NCBI GenBank assembly: GCA_023399375.1
Contig: JAEWPX010000110.1
Coordinates: 1 to 64,000, forward strand
DNA from: Pseudomonadota bacterium
GTDB taxonomy: Bacteria > Desulfobacterota > Desulfovibrionia > Desulfovibrionales > Desulfovibrionaceae
DNA: 64,000 bases
Reading direction: 5' to 3'
Numbering within the stretch: the stretch's first letter is position 1; each line of letters opens with the position of its first letter. Below are positions 54,060-63,537 of this stretch, piece after piece. The position numbers and the translations under genes are program-made. The notes under the pieces are model-generated. The model did not search any database and was not told the DNA's origin. It saw only the letters and a list, made by a program, of their open reading frames with translations.

Positions 54060-55355
54060 ATGCATACGTTTTTTCCCTTTTACCCTGCCTATTGCCGCCG
54101 CCACAGGGCGCGGTGCCTGCTCCTTTTCGCGGCGACCCTGTATCTGGCCCTGGTCGCGCTCGACGTCTGCGTCTACGGCGTCCTGCCGCGGCTTGGCCTC
54201 TTTGGCGAAAAACACCGCGAGCTGCTCTACTCCTACGGCGTCTACGACCCGGCGACCAATCCGCGCTACCGGCCCTGGCTCCACGGCTACGTCAACGCGC
54301 CCAGCCTGCCGCCGCACCGGGGCACGGCCGACGACGCCTACCGCGCCTACGGCATATACCTGCCCGACGCGCCGACCGTGGACGTATCCGGCACCGACAC
54401 CCTGGGCTGGTGGAACGACCGGATGCCCCGCGACGCCCAGACGCTTTTTATCGGCGACTCCTTCTGCTACGGCGCGGGCTCGGGCACGGCGCAGAGCATT
54501 CCGGCGCTCTATGAAAATCAGACCGGCCAGCCCGTCTACGCCGCCTGCAAAAACGGCTACGGCCTGCCGCAGTACCGCGACATCCTGCGCCGCCTGACCG
54601 CGGACGCACCAGCCGGCTCGCCCGGGCATTTCGCCGGCGGCACGGTCATCGTCCTCGTCTACGTCGGCAACGACATGGCCGCCGACCTGTTCGTCTACCG
54701 CGGCAGGCTCGCCGAGGAGCGCCTGGGCGTCGCCCGGCACTTCCGGCTCACCTCCCTGCGCCGCCTCTACCACTACCTGCGCGACGCCCTGCGCGGTGAA
54801 GGCGTCGCCCTGGCCGCAGCGCCCGCACCCGCCATGAACACCCACGGCTATTATCCGGTGCCGCTCACCGTGCCCACCGAGCGCGGCCTGCCGTTCGCCT
54901 TCCACCCCTTCTACCGCAGCTTTCTCGACACGGCCTGGTTCGGCCCGTCCGAGGAGCACGACGTCCGTGTGGCCCTTACCGACCTGCACCGGCTGGCGGG
55001 GGAGGCCAAGCTACGCCTCTTCGTCGTGGTGCTGCCCACGGCCTTGCAGGTCCTTTATCCGCGCATCGACTGGAACGCCGTGCCTCGGCGCTCGGAATTC
55101 GCCATGAAAGCCGCCGATGCCGTGCGCAACCTCAACGCCCTGACCGCCACCCTGCTCGAGCAGCTCAAGGAAACGGGCATCCCCCATTTGGACATGGAGC
55201 CCCTTTTCATGTCCTCGCCGGACGCCGGGCGCTTCTACTGGCCCACGGACACCCACCTGACCCCGCGCGGCAACGCGACCGTGGCGCAGGCCATCGAGGC
55301 CGCACTTTCCGGGGGACACGCCGATTTTTCGATGCCCTCCCCGCCTTCGCCTTGA
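54060..55355 (+). CDS. exported SGNH-fold hydrolase-like protein
   Basis: A 431-residue protein with an N-terminal membrane helix (about 19-42, CLLLFAATLYLALVALDVCVYG) and an SGNH hydrolase-type domain. The serine block is IGDSFCYGAG (S134 at residue 134), and the C-terminal DTHLTP gives D397 and H399. It resembles AlgX-like proteins but is not close to the one at 42976-44205. It probably acts on a cell-surface polysaccharide. The ATG at 54060 (MHTFFPFYP) has no clear ribosome site; the other in-frame starts upstream are within the antisense region. Confidence 0.7.
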   Translation: MHTFFPFYPAYCRRHRARCLLLFAATLYLALVALDVCVYGVLPRLGLFGEKHRELLYSYGVYDPATNPRYRPWLHGYVNAPSLPPHRGTADDAYRAYGIYLPDAPTVDVSGTDTLGWWNDRMPRDAQTLFIGDSFCYGAGSGTAQSIPALYENQTGQPVYAACKNGYGLPQYRDILRRLTADAPAGSPGHFAGGTVIVLVYVGNDMAADLFVYRGRLAEERLGVARHFRLTSLRRLYHYLRDALRGEGVALAAAPAPAMNTHGYYPVPLTVPTERGLPFAFHPFYRSFLDTAWFGPSEEHDVRVALTDLHRLAGEAKLRLFVVVLPTALQVLYPRIDWNAVPRRSEFAMKAADAVRNLNALTATLLEQLKETGIPHLDMEPLFMSSPDAGRFYWPTDTHLTPRGNATVAQAIEAALSGGHADFSMPSPPSP

Positions 55356-55382
55356 CAACGCGCGCCCCTTCTGCGCTACGAT
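55352..55382 (+). promoter_or_regulatory. candidate sigma70 promoter for rtcB
   Basis: TTGACA (55352-55357, overlapping the SGNH stop) and TACGAT (55377-55382) are separated by 19 bases, a little longer than ideal. It resembles the promoter at 4507-4534 in its CTGCGCTAC spacer end. It would drive rtcB from 60 bases upstream of its ATG. Confidence 0.4.
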
Positions 55383-55442
55383 GACGGGATAGCAACAAAC
55401 GGCCGCGCGACGCCTGCGTCGTCCGGCCCGAAAGGACGGGGT

Positions 55443-56873
55443 ATGGGGCGGCAAGGCCTGACGCGCCGGGAAGCGTTTTCCTACGAACTGGTCCAAGCGG
55501 GCGCAATGCGCGTGCCTGCCAGGGTTTTCGGCTCGCCCGCGGCCGTCGCGGCCATGGAGGACGGCGTCTTCGACCAGTTACGAAATGTCGCGTCGCTCCC
55601 CGGGGTCGCAACCCCCGTGGTCGCCATGCCCGACGCCCATGTCGGCTACGGCTTTCCCATCGGCTGCGTGGCCGCCTTTGATCCCGAGGCCGAGGGCGTG
55701 GTCAGCGCAGGCGGCGTCGGCTTCGACATCGCCTGCGGCGTGCGCACGCTCCTTTGCGACTGCGACCGGGAGGAAGTGGAGCCCGTGCGCGAGGCCCTGG
55801 CCGACGCGCTGTTCGCCCTGGTGCCGGCGGGACTCGGCACGCCCGGCGCGTTGCGGCTTTCCGAAAAGGAGATGGACCGCATGCTCGCCGGCGGCGCGGC
55901 CTGGGCCGTGGAGCGGGGTTTCGGCGAAAAGGAAGACCTTGCGCGCATCGAGGACGGCGGCCGCCTGGCCGGGGCCGACCCCGGCGCGGTCTCGCAAAAG
56001 GCCAAGGAACGCCAACGCGACGCCCTGGGCACGCTCGGTTCGGGCAACCACTACCTCGAAGTCCAGTACGTGGACGAGATCCGCGACGCCCGCGCGGCCA
56101 CGGCCCTGGGGATTCGCCAGGGTCAGGCGGCGCTCTCCGTCCACTGCGGCTCCAGGGGCCTGGGCCACCAGACGGCCACGGAACACATCGCAGCCATGCT
56201 CGCCGCCGCGCCAAGGCACGGCCTTGTCCTGCCGGACCCCGAACTGGCCTGCGCCCCGGCGGACTCCGCCGAAGCCCGGCAGTACCTGGGGGCCATGCGC
56301 GCCGCCGCCAACTGCGCCCTGGCCGGCCGGCAGGTCATCACCCACCTGTGCCGCGAGGCCTTCGCCCGCTTTTTCCCCGGCGCGCGCCTGCGCCTGCTCT
56401 ACGACGTCTCCCACAACCTGTGCCGGCCGGAACGCCATGCCGTGGGCGGACGCGACAAGACCCTGCTCGTGCACCGCAAGGGCGCGACCCGCGCCCTGGG
56501 GCCGTGCCACCCCGATCTGCCGGCCGCCTTTCGCGGCGTGGGCCAGCCCGTGATCGTCGGCGGCAGCATGGGCACGGCGTCGGCGATCCTGACCGGCACG
56601 GACGCCGCGGAATCGCTTTCCTTTTCCTCGGCCTGCCACGGGGCCGGCCGGGCCATGAGCCGCAAGCAGGCGCTCAAACGCTTCAACGGCCGCGACGTGT
56701 TACAAGAACTCGCCGCCCAGGGCGTCAGCATCCGGGCCCACGACCTGCGCGGCCTGGGCGAGGAAGCGCCCGGAGCCTACAAGGACATCGAGGACGTGGT
56801 CGCCGTCGTCCACGCCCTGGGACTGGCCACGACAACCGCCAGGCTGCGCCCCCTGGCCTGCATCAAGGGATGA
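55443..56873 (+). CDS. rtcB: RNA-splicing ligase RtcB
   Basis: A 476-residue RNA ligase joining 2',3'-cyclic phosphate and 5'-OH ends with GTP and manganese. The metal-binding motifs are GVGFDIACGVRTL (Cys ligand), LGSGNHYLEVQ, HCGSRGLGHQ and VSHNLCRPERHAV, and the guanylylated His lies in FSSACHGAGRAMSRKQAL. No archease or RtcA gene is adjacent. The gene runs 6 bases into the hybrid kinase, so the two are probably co-transcribed. Confidence 0.95.
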   Translation: MGRQGLTRREAFSYELVQAGAMRVPARVFGSPAAVAAMEDGVFDQLRNVASLPGVATPVVAMPDAHVGYGFPIGCVAAFDPEAEGVVSAGGVGFDIACGVRTLLCDCDREEVEPVREALADALFALVPAGLGTPGALRLSEKEMDRMLAGGAAWAVERGFGEKEDLARIEDGGRLAGADPGAVSQKAKERQRDALGTLGSGNHYLEVQYVDEIRDARAATALGIRQGQAALSVHCGSRGLGHQTATEHIAAMLAAAPRHGLVLPDPELACAPADSAEARQYLGAMRAAANCALAGRQVITHLCREAFARFFPGARLRLLYDVSHNLCRPERHAVGGRDKTLLVHRKGATRALGPCHPDLPAAFRGVGQPVIVGGSMGTASAILTGTDAAESLSFSSACHGAGRAMSRKQALKRFNGRDVLQELAAQGVSIRAHDLRGLGEEAPGAYKDIEDVVAVVHALGLATTTARLRPLACIKG

Positions 56874-56879
56874 CCGCAC

Positions 56880-58790
56880 ATGCTCACGCGCCTGATCCGT
56901 GAAACCGATGCCCTGGCCGCCCTCACCGGCGACGCCCTGCTCCTCGTGGACAACGACGGCATCATCGTGCACGCCACGAGCGAGGCCGGCGTCCTCTTCG
57001 CCACGCCCCCCAACCAGCTGACGGGCACGGTTTGCGGCATTCCCCTGGCCGGCGCGGGAGAAGCCGAAGTGCGCCTGGAGCAAAGCGGGCGCAGGATCAT
57101 GCCCCGCTTCGAGCGCTTGAGCGACCAGGGCTTGCCGCTCACCCGCGTGCTCCTGCGCGACGTCACCGTCCTGCGCGACGTCCAGGAAGAACTGGCTGCG
57201 GCCAGGAAATCCGCACTGGCCGGCGAACGCGCCAAAAGCCACTTCCTGGCTAACATCACCCACGAGATCCGCACGCCCATGATCGGCATCCTGGGCATGA
57301 CCGAGCTGACGCTCGCCACGGAGTTGACGGACAAGCAACGGGAATACCTGGAGATGGCCAGGCATTCGGCGGCATCGCTCCTGACCGTGCTCAACGACAT
57401 CGTGGATTACGCCCGCATCGAGGTCGGGGCGCTGGAGCTGGCCAAGACCCCGTTCGACCTGCGCGCGACCCTGGAAGAGGCGATCAGCGTCTTCCGGCCT
57501 TTGGCCGTGAAAAAAGGCCTGGCCCTGGAATGCCGGCTCGTCGGCGACGTGCCGGAGACCCTCGTCGGCGACGCCAGCCGGCTGCGCCAGATCCTCATCA
57601 ACCTGGTCGGCAACGCGGTCAAATTCACCGACTCCGGCAGCGTGATCCTGGCCGTCTCTCCAGCCGGGGGCGAGCACCCGCCGGACGCCATGCGCCTGCG
57701 CTTCGCCGTGCGCGACACGGGCATCGGCATTCCCCGGGACAAGATCCGGGCGATTTTCGACAGCTTCACCCAGGCCGACGTCTCCCCGGCCCGCCGCTAC
57801 CAGGGCGCGGGGCTGGGGCTTGCCATCGTGCGCCATCTGGTGGCCATGCAGGGCGGTTCTTACGGCGTGGAAAGCGAGGAAGGCCAAGGAAGCGTTTTCA
57901 GCTTCTCCCTCGCCTTCGCCCTGCCCGCCGCGCGCGCCGAGGCGCAAGGGCTTGCGGCCGCGGACGGGGAAGTCGCCAAGACGCGGCCCCTGACCGTGCT
58001 TCTGGCCGAAGACAACCCCATCAACCAGATTTACGCCCGGGAACTCCTGGAAACAGACGGCCACGAGGTGGTCACCGCCCATACCGGGCGCAGGGCGCTG
58101 GAAATGCTGCGCCGCCGCCGCTTCGACGTGATCCTCATGGACATCCAGATGCCGGAGATGGACGGCCTGGAAGCCACTCGTGCCATCCGGACCGACGAAA
58201 GCGGCGATTTCGACCCGGATATCCCCATCGTGGCCCTGACGGCCCACGCCCTCAAGGGCGACCGGGAGACATTCCTGCACGCCGGCATGAACGAATATCT
58301 GAGCAAACCCGTCAGCCCCGAAGCCCTCGCCGCCGCCCTGGCCCGGGCCATGGGCGAAGCGACGCCCTCGGACACGGCCCGGGTTCCGGCCGGAAGCGCC
58401 TTCACGCCTTGCGACGTAGCGCCGAAGGTCCTCGACTGGACGGAACTGCTGACCAAGGCGCGCGGCAACACGGGATTTCTCATGAAGCTCTTCGCCGCGT
58501 TCGTGGCCGAACAGCCGGGCAACCTGGAAATCATCCGCGAGGCCCTGGCCCGCAGCGACCACGGCCAGCTGGCCTTTCTCGCCCACGCCCTCAAAGGGGC
58601 CGCCGCCACCATGTGCGCGCCGTATTTGCGCCAAGCGTGCCTGGACCTGGAACGGGCCGCCAAGGAAAACGACGCGGCTCTGGAGGGAACGGCGTTCGAA
58701 GCCATGGAAACGGCCTTGCGCGAGGTGATGCAGGCCATGCGGGAACGCCTGGAGAACGACGTGGCCGCCGGCACACCTTGCGCGCGTTGA
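56880..58790 (+). CDS. soluble hybrid histidine kinase (HisKA-HATPase-REC-Hpt)
   Basis: A 636-residue protein without transmembrane segments: an N-terminal PAS-like region (1-100), HisKA with H128 in FLANITHEIRTPM, HATPase_c (DASRLRQILINLVGNAVKF, RDTGIGIP, GAGLGLAIV), a receiver domain with phosphoacceptor D421 in VILMDIQMPEMDG, and a C-terminal Hpt domain with H569 in FLAHALKGAAATM. It is a self-contained phosphorelay needing a downstream regulator. It starts 6 bases after rtcB. The signal and target are unknown. Confidence 0.93.
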   Translation: MLTRLIRETDALAALTGDALLLVDNDGIIVHATSEAGVLFATPPNQLTGTVCGIPLAGAGEAEVRLEQSGRRIMPRFERLSDQGLPLTRVLLRDVTVLRDVQEELAAARKSALAGERAKSHFLANITHEIRTPMIGILGMTELTLATELTDKQREYLEMARHSAASLLTVLNDIVDYARIEVGALELAKTPFDLRATLEEAISVFRPLAVKKGLALECRLVGDVPETLVGDASRLRQILINLVGNAVKFTDSGSVILAVSPAGGEHPPDAMRLRFAVRDTGIGIPRDKIRAIFDSFTQADVSPARRYQGAGLGLAIVRHLVAMQGGSYGVESEEGQGSVFSFSLAFALPAARAEAQGLAAADGEVAKTRPLTVLLAEDNPINQIYARELLETDGHEVVTAHTGRRALEMLRRRRFDVILMDIQMPEMDGLEATRAIRTDESGDFDPDIPIVALTAHALKGDRETFLHAGMNEYLSKPVSPEALAAALARAMGEATPSDTARVPAGSAFTPCDVAPKVLDWTELLTKARGNTGFLMKLFAAFVAEQPGNLEIIREALARSDHGQLAFLAHALKGAAATMCAPYLRQACLDLERAAKENDAALEGTAFEAMETALREVMQAMRERLENDVAAGTPCAR

Positions 58791-58813
58791 TGCGGCCCTC
58801 GTCCATCACGATG

Positions 58814-58852
58814 AAAAAAGCGGCGCCGGGTTCTCTCCTGCGCCGCTTTTTT
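58814..58852. terminator. bidirectional intrinsic terminator after the kinase
   Basis: A stem of AAAAAAGCGGCG pairing with CGCCGCTTTTTT around a short loop gives T-runs in both directions, so it can stop both the rtcB-kinase transcript and antisense traffic from dapB. It starts 23 bases after the kinase stop. Confidence 0.9.
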
Positions 58853-58856
58853 TTGT

Positions 58857-58922
58857 CCCCTTTTCGGGGTGGTCCAGGAGGGGCCCCCGGCCCCACCTGG
58901 CCCCCGGAGGCGTCCTCCCCCC
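58857..58922 (-). repeat. dispersed double-hairpin 3' element, copy C
   Basis: Directly after the dapB stop, in the convergent spacer. Hairpin 1 is CCAGGTGGGG on dapB's strand pairing with CCCCTCCTGG (one mismatch), and hairpin 2 is CCCC-gaaaa-GGGG. It aligns with copies A and B over about 60 bases. Confidence 0.75.
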
Positions 58923-58925
58923 AAT

Positions 58926-59714
58926 CTACGAAAGCATATCGGCCATGGCGTAGAGCTTGCCGGCCGGTTGTTTTTTGATCCAGGCCGCCGCGCGCAGCGC
59001 GCCCTGGGCGAAGGTCTCGCGGTTGCCCACGCGGTGGGTCACCTCGATGCGCTCGCCCGGGCCGAAGAAGTAGACCGTGTGGTCGCCCACCACGTCGCCG
59101 CCGCGAAGCGCGGCCACGCCGATCTCTTCCTTGGTGCGCGGACCGATGATGCCGTCGCGGGTGTGGCGCTTGACCGCGTCGTAGTCCGCACCCCGTGCCG
59201 CGGCCAGGCACTGGCCGAGCTTGATGGCCGTGCCGCTCGGCGCGTCGGCCTTTTTATTGTGGTGGATTTCCATGACCTCGAGGTCGTAGGCCGGGCCGAG
59301 CTTGCGCACGAGGTCCGGCAGGACCGTGAGCAGCACATTGAGGCCCACGCTCATGTTGGGCGCGAAGAAGATCGGGGTCTTGGCCGCGGCCGCGGCCAGG
59401 GAAGCGATCTGCTCCGGAGAAAGGCCCGTGGTGCCGATGACCATGGGGTTGCCGGCCGCCGCCGCCGCCGCCGCGGAAGCCACGGAACTGGCCGGGGCCG
59501 TGAAGTCGATGACCACCGCGCCCGGGCATTTGGCAAGCACCGTGGGCAAGTCGTCGCCGACGACGCATTCGAGCCCCGAAAGCCCGTCCGTGCAGCCGCT
59601 GCGCTCCAGCGCGCCGGCCAGGCGGTAGTGCTGCGGATCGGCCTTGGCCAGCCGGATCAAGGTCGCGCCCATGCGCCCCAAAGCGCCCATGACGACCACA
59701 TCGCACACGCTCAT
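58926..59714 (-). CDS. dapB: 4-hydroxy-tetrahydrodipicolinate reductase
   Basis: A 262-residue enzyme of lysine and diaminopimelate synthesis. The nucleotide-binding loop is GALGRMGA (about 10-17), the substrate signature EIHHNKKADAPSGTA, and the C-terminal NRETFAQGALRAA. The start MSVCDVVVMGAL is supported by GGGAG; a longer frame reaching 59954 was rejected since it is antisense to hypE's 3' end. It lies 44 bases after hypE. Confidence 0.95.
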   Translation of the reverse strand: MSVCDVVVMGALGRMGATLIRLAKADPQHYRLAGALERSGCTDGLSGLECVVGDDLPTVLAKCPGAVVIDFTAPASSVASAAAAAAAGNPMVIGTTGLSPEQIASLAAAAAKTPIFFAPNMSVGLNVLLTVLPDLVRKLGPAYDLEVMEIHHNKKADAPSGTAIKLGQCLAAARGADYDAVKRHTRDGIIGPRTKEEIGVAALRGGDVVGDHTVYFFGPGERIEVTHRVGNRETFAQGALRAAAWIKKQPAGKLYAMADMLS

Positions 59715-59758
59715 GTTCGCGCTCCCTATGTCGTAAAAGTGTTTGCGCACGCTGCCTG

Positions 59759-60760
59759 TCAGCAGATGCGGGGCAATTGCTCGCCCTCGAGCATGCCCAG
59801 AAGCCGCTTGCCGCCAAGGGGCGTGACCAGGGCCACCTTGCCCGGATGGTCCGCGACCACCGTGCCGACGACCGCCGCGCCCGCGCCGAGCGGGTCGGCG
59901 CGCAAGGCCGCCAGGGCCGCGTCCCGGGAGGCTTCGGGCACGATGCAGATGCACTTGCCTTCGTTGGCCAGATACAGCGGATCGAGTCCGAGCACGGCGC
60001 AGCCGCCGGCCACGGCAGGATCCACGGGGATGGCCTTCTCGATCAGTTCGATGCCCACCCCGGACTGCCCGGCGATCTCGTTAATGGTGGTGGCGAGCCC
60101 GCCCCGGGTCGGATCGCGCAGCACGTGCACGTCAGGCACGGCGGCAAGGAGCCTTGCCACAAGGCCGCCGAGGGCCGCGCTGTCGCTGACGACCGGGGAT
60201 TCGAAGGAAAGCCCCTGGCGCGTGGAGAGAATGGCCAGGCCATGGTCGCCCATGGAGCCGCTGACGAGCACGGCGTCGCCCACGGCCGCCCGGTGCCCGG
60301 CCGGCGCGGGATCGGCCGTGATCTCTCCTACGCCCGTGGTGTTGATGAATATCTTGTCCGCCGCGCCCCGGGGTACGACCTTGGTGTCGCCGGCGACGAT
60401 ACGCACCCCGGCCTTGCGCGCCGCCTCGCCCATGGAGGCGACCACGCGCTCGAGGTCCGCCATGGGCAATCCCTCTTCCAGGATGAAGCCACAGGTGAGG
60501 TAGAGCGGACGCGCGCCCATCATGGCCACGTCGTTGACCGTGCCGTGTACGGCCAGGGAGCCGATGTCCCCGCCCGGAAAGAAGATGGGGTCCACGACGA
60601 AACTGTCCGTGCTCATGGCCACAGGGCCGCCGAGCGAAAGCACTGCGGCGTCGTCCATGCGCGCCAGGATGTCGTTGCCGAGGTGGCGGAAGAAGAGGTC
60701 GTTCACGAAGCGGTGGGAAGCCCGGCCGCCACTGCCGTAGTCGAGAAGCACCTTGTCCAT
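59759..60760 (-). CDS. hypE: hydrogenase expression/formation protein HypE
   Basis: A 333-residue dehydratase that converts HypF-delivered carbamoyl into thiocyanate on its C-terminal cysteine for NiFe-hydrogenase cyanide ligands. It ends PRIC, with that Cys essential. ATP-binding landmarks are DYGSGGRASHRFV, MDDAAVL and VAGDTKVVPRG, with LRDPTRGGLATTINEI. Other hyp genes are not in the window. It is followed by dapB on the same strand. Confidence 0.96.
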   Translation of the reverse strand: MDKVLLDYGSGGRASHRFVNDLFFRHLGNDILARMDDAAVLSLGGPVAMSTDSFVVDPIFFPGGDIGSLAVHGTVNDVAMMGARPLYLTCGFILEEGLPMADLERVVASMGEAARKAGVRIVAGDTKVVPRGAADKIFINTTGVGEITADPAPAGHRAAVGDAVLVSGSMGDHGLAILSTRQGLSFESPVVSDSAALGGLVARLLAAVPDVHVLRDPTRGGLATTINEIAGQSGVGIELIEKAIPVDPAVAGGCAVLGLDPLYLANEGKCICIVPEASRDAALAALRADPLGAGAAVVGTVVADHPGKVALVTPLGGKRLLGMLEGEQLPRIC

Positions 60761-60932
60761 GCTGCGAAATCCTCAAGGCGGGTAAAAGACGCGACCGGCC
60801 CCCGCCAGGCGGCGTCGCCGGTTCTCCCGCGACGGCCCGCCCCACCGGGCCGGCGCGCCGCATCCCATGCCGGAGTCCCGTTATAGGGTCAAACGCGGAT
60901 TGTTTCCAGAGGGTTTGCCCCGGGGGGCGCAA

Positions 60933-62006
60933 TCAGTTGGCGCAGGCCCGCACCACTTCCGGAGCGATGTGGGCAAGCGACATGACCTTGTCCACGCCGC
61001 CGAGCTTGATGGCCTCTTGGGGCATGCCGAAGACCACACAGGAGGCCTCGTCCTGGGCGATGGTGTAGGCCCCGGTCTCGTGCATCTCCTGCATGCCGGC
61101 CGCGCCGTCGTCGCCCATGCCGGTCATGATGACGCCCACGGCGTTCTTGCCGGCGTAGCGGGCGGCGGAACGAAAGAGCACGTCCACGCTCGGCCGGTGA
61201 CGGCGCACCAGCGGCCCGTCCTTGACCTCGACGAAATAGCGCGCGCCGCTGCGCTTGAGGAGCATGTGGCGGTTGCCCGGGGCGATCAGCGCCTGGCCGC
61301 GCAGAATCGTGTCATTGTCCTGGGCCTCCTTGACGGTGATGCGGCAGATGCCGTCGAGGCGTTTGGCAAAGGCGGCGGTGAACTGCTCGGGCATGTGCTG
61401 CACGATGACGATGCCGGGGCAGTTTTGCGGCATGGCTTCGAGGAATTCGCGCAGCGCCTCGGTGCCGCCCGTGGACGCGCCCACGGCCACGACCTTTTCC
61501 GTGGTCTGGAACATGGCCTTGCCCGTGGGGCCGGGCAGCATTGCGTCGGCCGAAAGCTTGGGCGCGACCTTGATGGGCGCGATGGGCGCGAGCCTTTTCA
61601 TCTTGGCCCGGGCCGCGGCCTTGACCGCGTCCACCACCCGTATGCGCGATTCCTCCAGGAACTGCCGCGTGCCGAGCTTGGGCTTGAGGATGATGTCCAT
61701 GGCCCCGTATTCCATGGCCCGCAAGAGCGTCTCCGAGCCGGCCTCGGTCAGGGTCGAGCAGACGACCACCGGGATGGGATGCTGGGTCATGATCTTGCGC
61801 AGAAAGGTCAGCCCGTCCATGCGCGGCATTTCGATGTCGAGCGTGATCACGTCCGGCGCTTCGATTTCCATGCGTTTGACCGCGGCGTACGGATCGCCGG
61901 CGGAACCGATGACCTCGATATCGGGGTCCGAGGCCAGGATTTCGGTCAATGTCTGGCGAACCAAGGCGGAATCATCGACAACGAGAACCTTGATGCGATT
62001 GCTCAC
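60933..62006 (-). CDS. cheB: protein-glutamate methylesterase CheB
   Basis: A 357-residue chemotaxis adaptation enzyme that removes methyl groups from receptors. The receiver domain has D57 (ITLDIEMPRMDG); the esterase triad is S in GASTGGTEAL, H in VQHMPEQFT and D in GMGDDGAAGM. It starts with GTG at 62006, 33 bases after cheR, preceded by AGAGG. Confidence 0.96.
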   Translation of the reverse strand: MSNRIKVLVVDDSALVRQTLTEILASDPDIEVIGSAGDPYAAVKRMEIEAPDVITLDIEMPRMDGLTFLRKIMTQHPIPVVVCSTLTEAGSETLLRAMEYGAMDIILKPKLGTRQFLEESRIRVVDAVKAAARAKMKRLAPIAPIKVAPKLSADAMLPGPTGKAMFQTTEKVVAVGASTGGTEALREFLEAMPQNCPGIVIVQHMPEQFTAAFAKRLDGICRITVKEAQDNDTILRGQALIAPGNRHMLLKRSGARYFVEVKDGPLVRRHRPSVDVLFRSAARYAGKNAVGVIMTGMGDDGAAGMQEMHETGAYTIAQDEASCVVFGMPQEAIKLGGVDKVMSLAHIAPEVVRACAN

Positions 62007-62039
62007 GAGCGACCTCTGCGCGGGAATTGGAACGGCGAT

Positions 62040-62903
62040 TTAAATTTTCTTATATACCGTCGGCGCATGTTGGCGCAAGGGCAAGTCCATCCCGGTGAGG
62101 CTTTCGGAATGGCCGATAAAAAGAAATCCGCCCTGCCGCAATTGCATGCAAAACTTCTGCAACAGCTGCTCCTGGGTCGCCCTGTCGAAGTAGATCATGA
62201 CGTTGCGGCAGAAGATGGTGTCGAGAGGTTCCGGAAAACTGAACGGCTCCATGAAATTGAGGCGCCTAAAATCGATGGCCTTGCGCAGTTCCGGGACCAG
62301 GCGCACGAGTTTTCGCGACTTGTCCTTGCTGCGCAGGAAATAGCGGCGCTTGAGCTCCAAGGACATCTTGGCCAGCCGTTCTTCTGGGTAGACGCCGTTT
62401 TTGGCCAGGGACAGGACCCGTGTGGAAATATCCGTGGCCATGATGGAAAAGCGGAACCCCTGCATGCGCAGGGCGAATTCGGAGAGCACGATGGACAGGG
62501 TGTACGGCTCCTCGCCCGTGGAGCAGCCGGCGCTCCAGAGGCGGAAGGGCCGGGCCGGACCGTAGGCGGCGCGCCAGGCCGGCAGAACGTCCTGGGTCAG
62601 GACCTCGAAATGACGCGGCTCTCGGAAAAATTCCGTGGTGTTGGTGGTGATGACGTCGATGAGGTGGACGAGTTCCTCGTCCAGCCCCTTGGGGCTGAAC
62701 AGGAACTCGTAGTACTGGTGGTAACCTGGCATGCCGAGGGTGCGCAGGCGTTTTTGCAGCCGCGCCTCCACCATGACCTTTTTCGAGGACGGCAGTTTGA
62801 TGCCGACTTCGCTGTGGATGAAGTCGCTTAACCGCTTGAACTCCTTATCCGTCATGGAGGCAAGGCCGCTTGCCCGAACCGTCGCTGCGCCGACCGCCGC
62901 CAT
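62040..62903 (-). CDS. cheR: chemotaxis methyltransferase CheR
   Basis: A 287-residue SAM-dependent methylase of chemoreceptor glutamates. The N-terminal helical domain is LSDFIHSEVGIKLPSSKK; the SAM-binding region includes RLWSAGCSTGEEPYTLSIVL, and FCRNVMIYFDRATQEQLL and LFIGHSESLTG are typical. The ATG at 62903 is 5 bases from cheW; an internal ATG at 62855 has no ribosome site. Confidence 0.96.
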   Translation of the reverse strand: MAAVGAATVRASGLASMTDKEFKRLSDFIHSEVGIKLPSSKKVMVEARLQKRLRTLGMPGYHQYYEFLFSPKGLDEELVHLIDVITTNTTEFFREPRHFEVLTQDVLPAWRAAYGPARPFRLWSAGCSTGEEPYTLSIVLSEFALRMQGFRFSIMATDISTRVLSLAKNGVYPEERLAKMSLELKRRYFLRSKDKSRKLVRLVPELRKAIDFRRLNFMEPFSFPEPLDTIFCRNVMIYFDRATQEQLLQKFCMQLRQGGFLFIGHSESLTGMDLPLRQHAPTVYKKI

Positions 62904-62908
62904 GTGGA

Positions 62909-63421
62909 TCAGGCCTCCGCGTTCTCGGGCGCGGCTTCGCCCAGGCTTTGGGCCAGGCCGGCCAGTTCCAGGGAGGTGAAGACCTTGTTGATGTCCAGGA
63001 TGATGATGAACTGCTCCCCGGACTTGCCCATGCCCCGGATGAAGTCGGCCTTGATCGGGGTGCCCATGCGCGGCGTGGGCTCGATCTGGGCGCTTTCCAT
63101 CTCGTAGACCTCTTGGACCGAGTCGGCCAGGGCCCCGAGCACCGTGGATTCGCCGTCGAGGTTCACTTCGACGATGATGATGCAGGTGTTGACCGTGCGT
63201 TCCGTGGCGCCCATGCCGAACTTGAGCTTGAGGTCCACCACGGGCACGGCGCGGCCGCGCAAGTTGATGACGCCGCGGATGTAGTCCGGGGTGCGGGGCA
63301 CGCGCGTGATGTTGACAAGCTCGAGGACTTCGCGCACCGAGCCGATGTCCAGGGCGAAGAGCTCCCGTTCCAGGGTGAAAGTCAGATATTGGTTGTCGTT
63401 GCTGCTTGCGGCCTCGGCCAT
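62909..63421 (-). CDS. cheW: chemotaxis coupling protein CheW
   Basis: A 170-residue CheW with the usual signature ITRVPRTPDYIRGVINLRGRAVPVVDLK and an acidic tail (GEAAPENAEA). It links receptors to CheA. The start at 63421 has GGGAGG. Sits between the cheA 3' end (116 bases) and cheR. Confidence 0.95.
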   Translation of the reverse strand: MAEAASSNDNQYLTFTLERELFALDIGSVREVLELVNITRVPRTPDYIRGVINLRGRAVPVVDLKLKFGMGATERTVNTCIIIVEVNLDGESTVLGALADSVQEVYEMESAQIEPTPRMGTPIKADFIRGMGKSGEQFIIILDINKVFTSLELAGLAQSLGEAAPENAEA

Positions 63422-63537
63422 GACAGTCGTCCTCCCGATTCCGGGCGTTTGGCAGTGTTGCGTTCCTTTAAAATACGGCCGAGCCGTTGCAGAGGCGCTC
63501 ACGAGACATCGGCGTACGCGGTTTCGCGGGTGCGACG

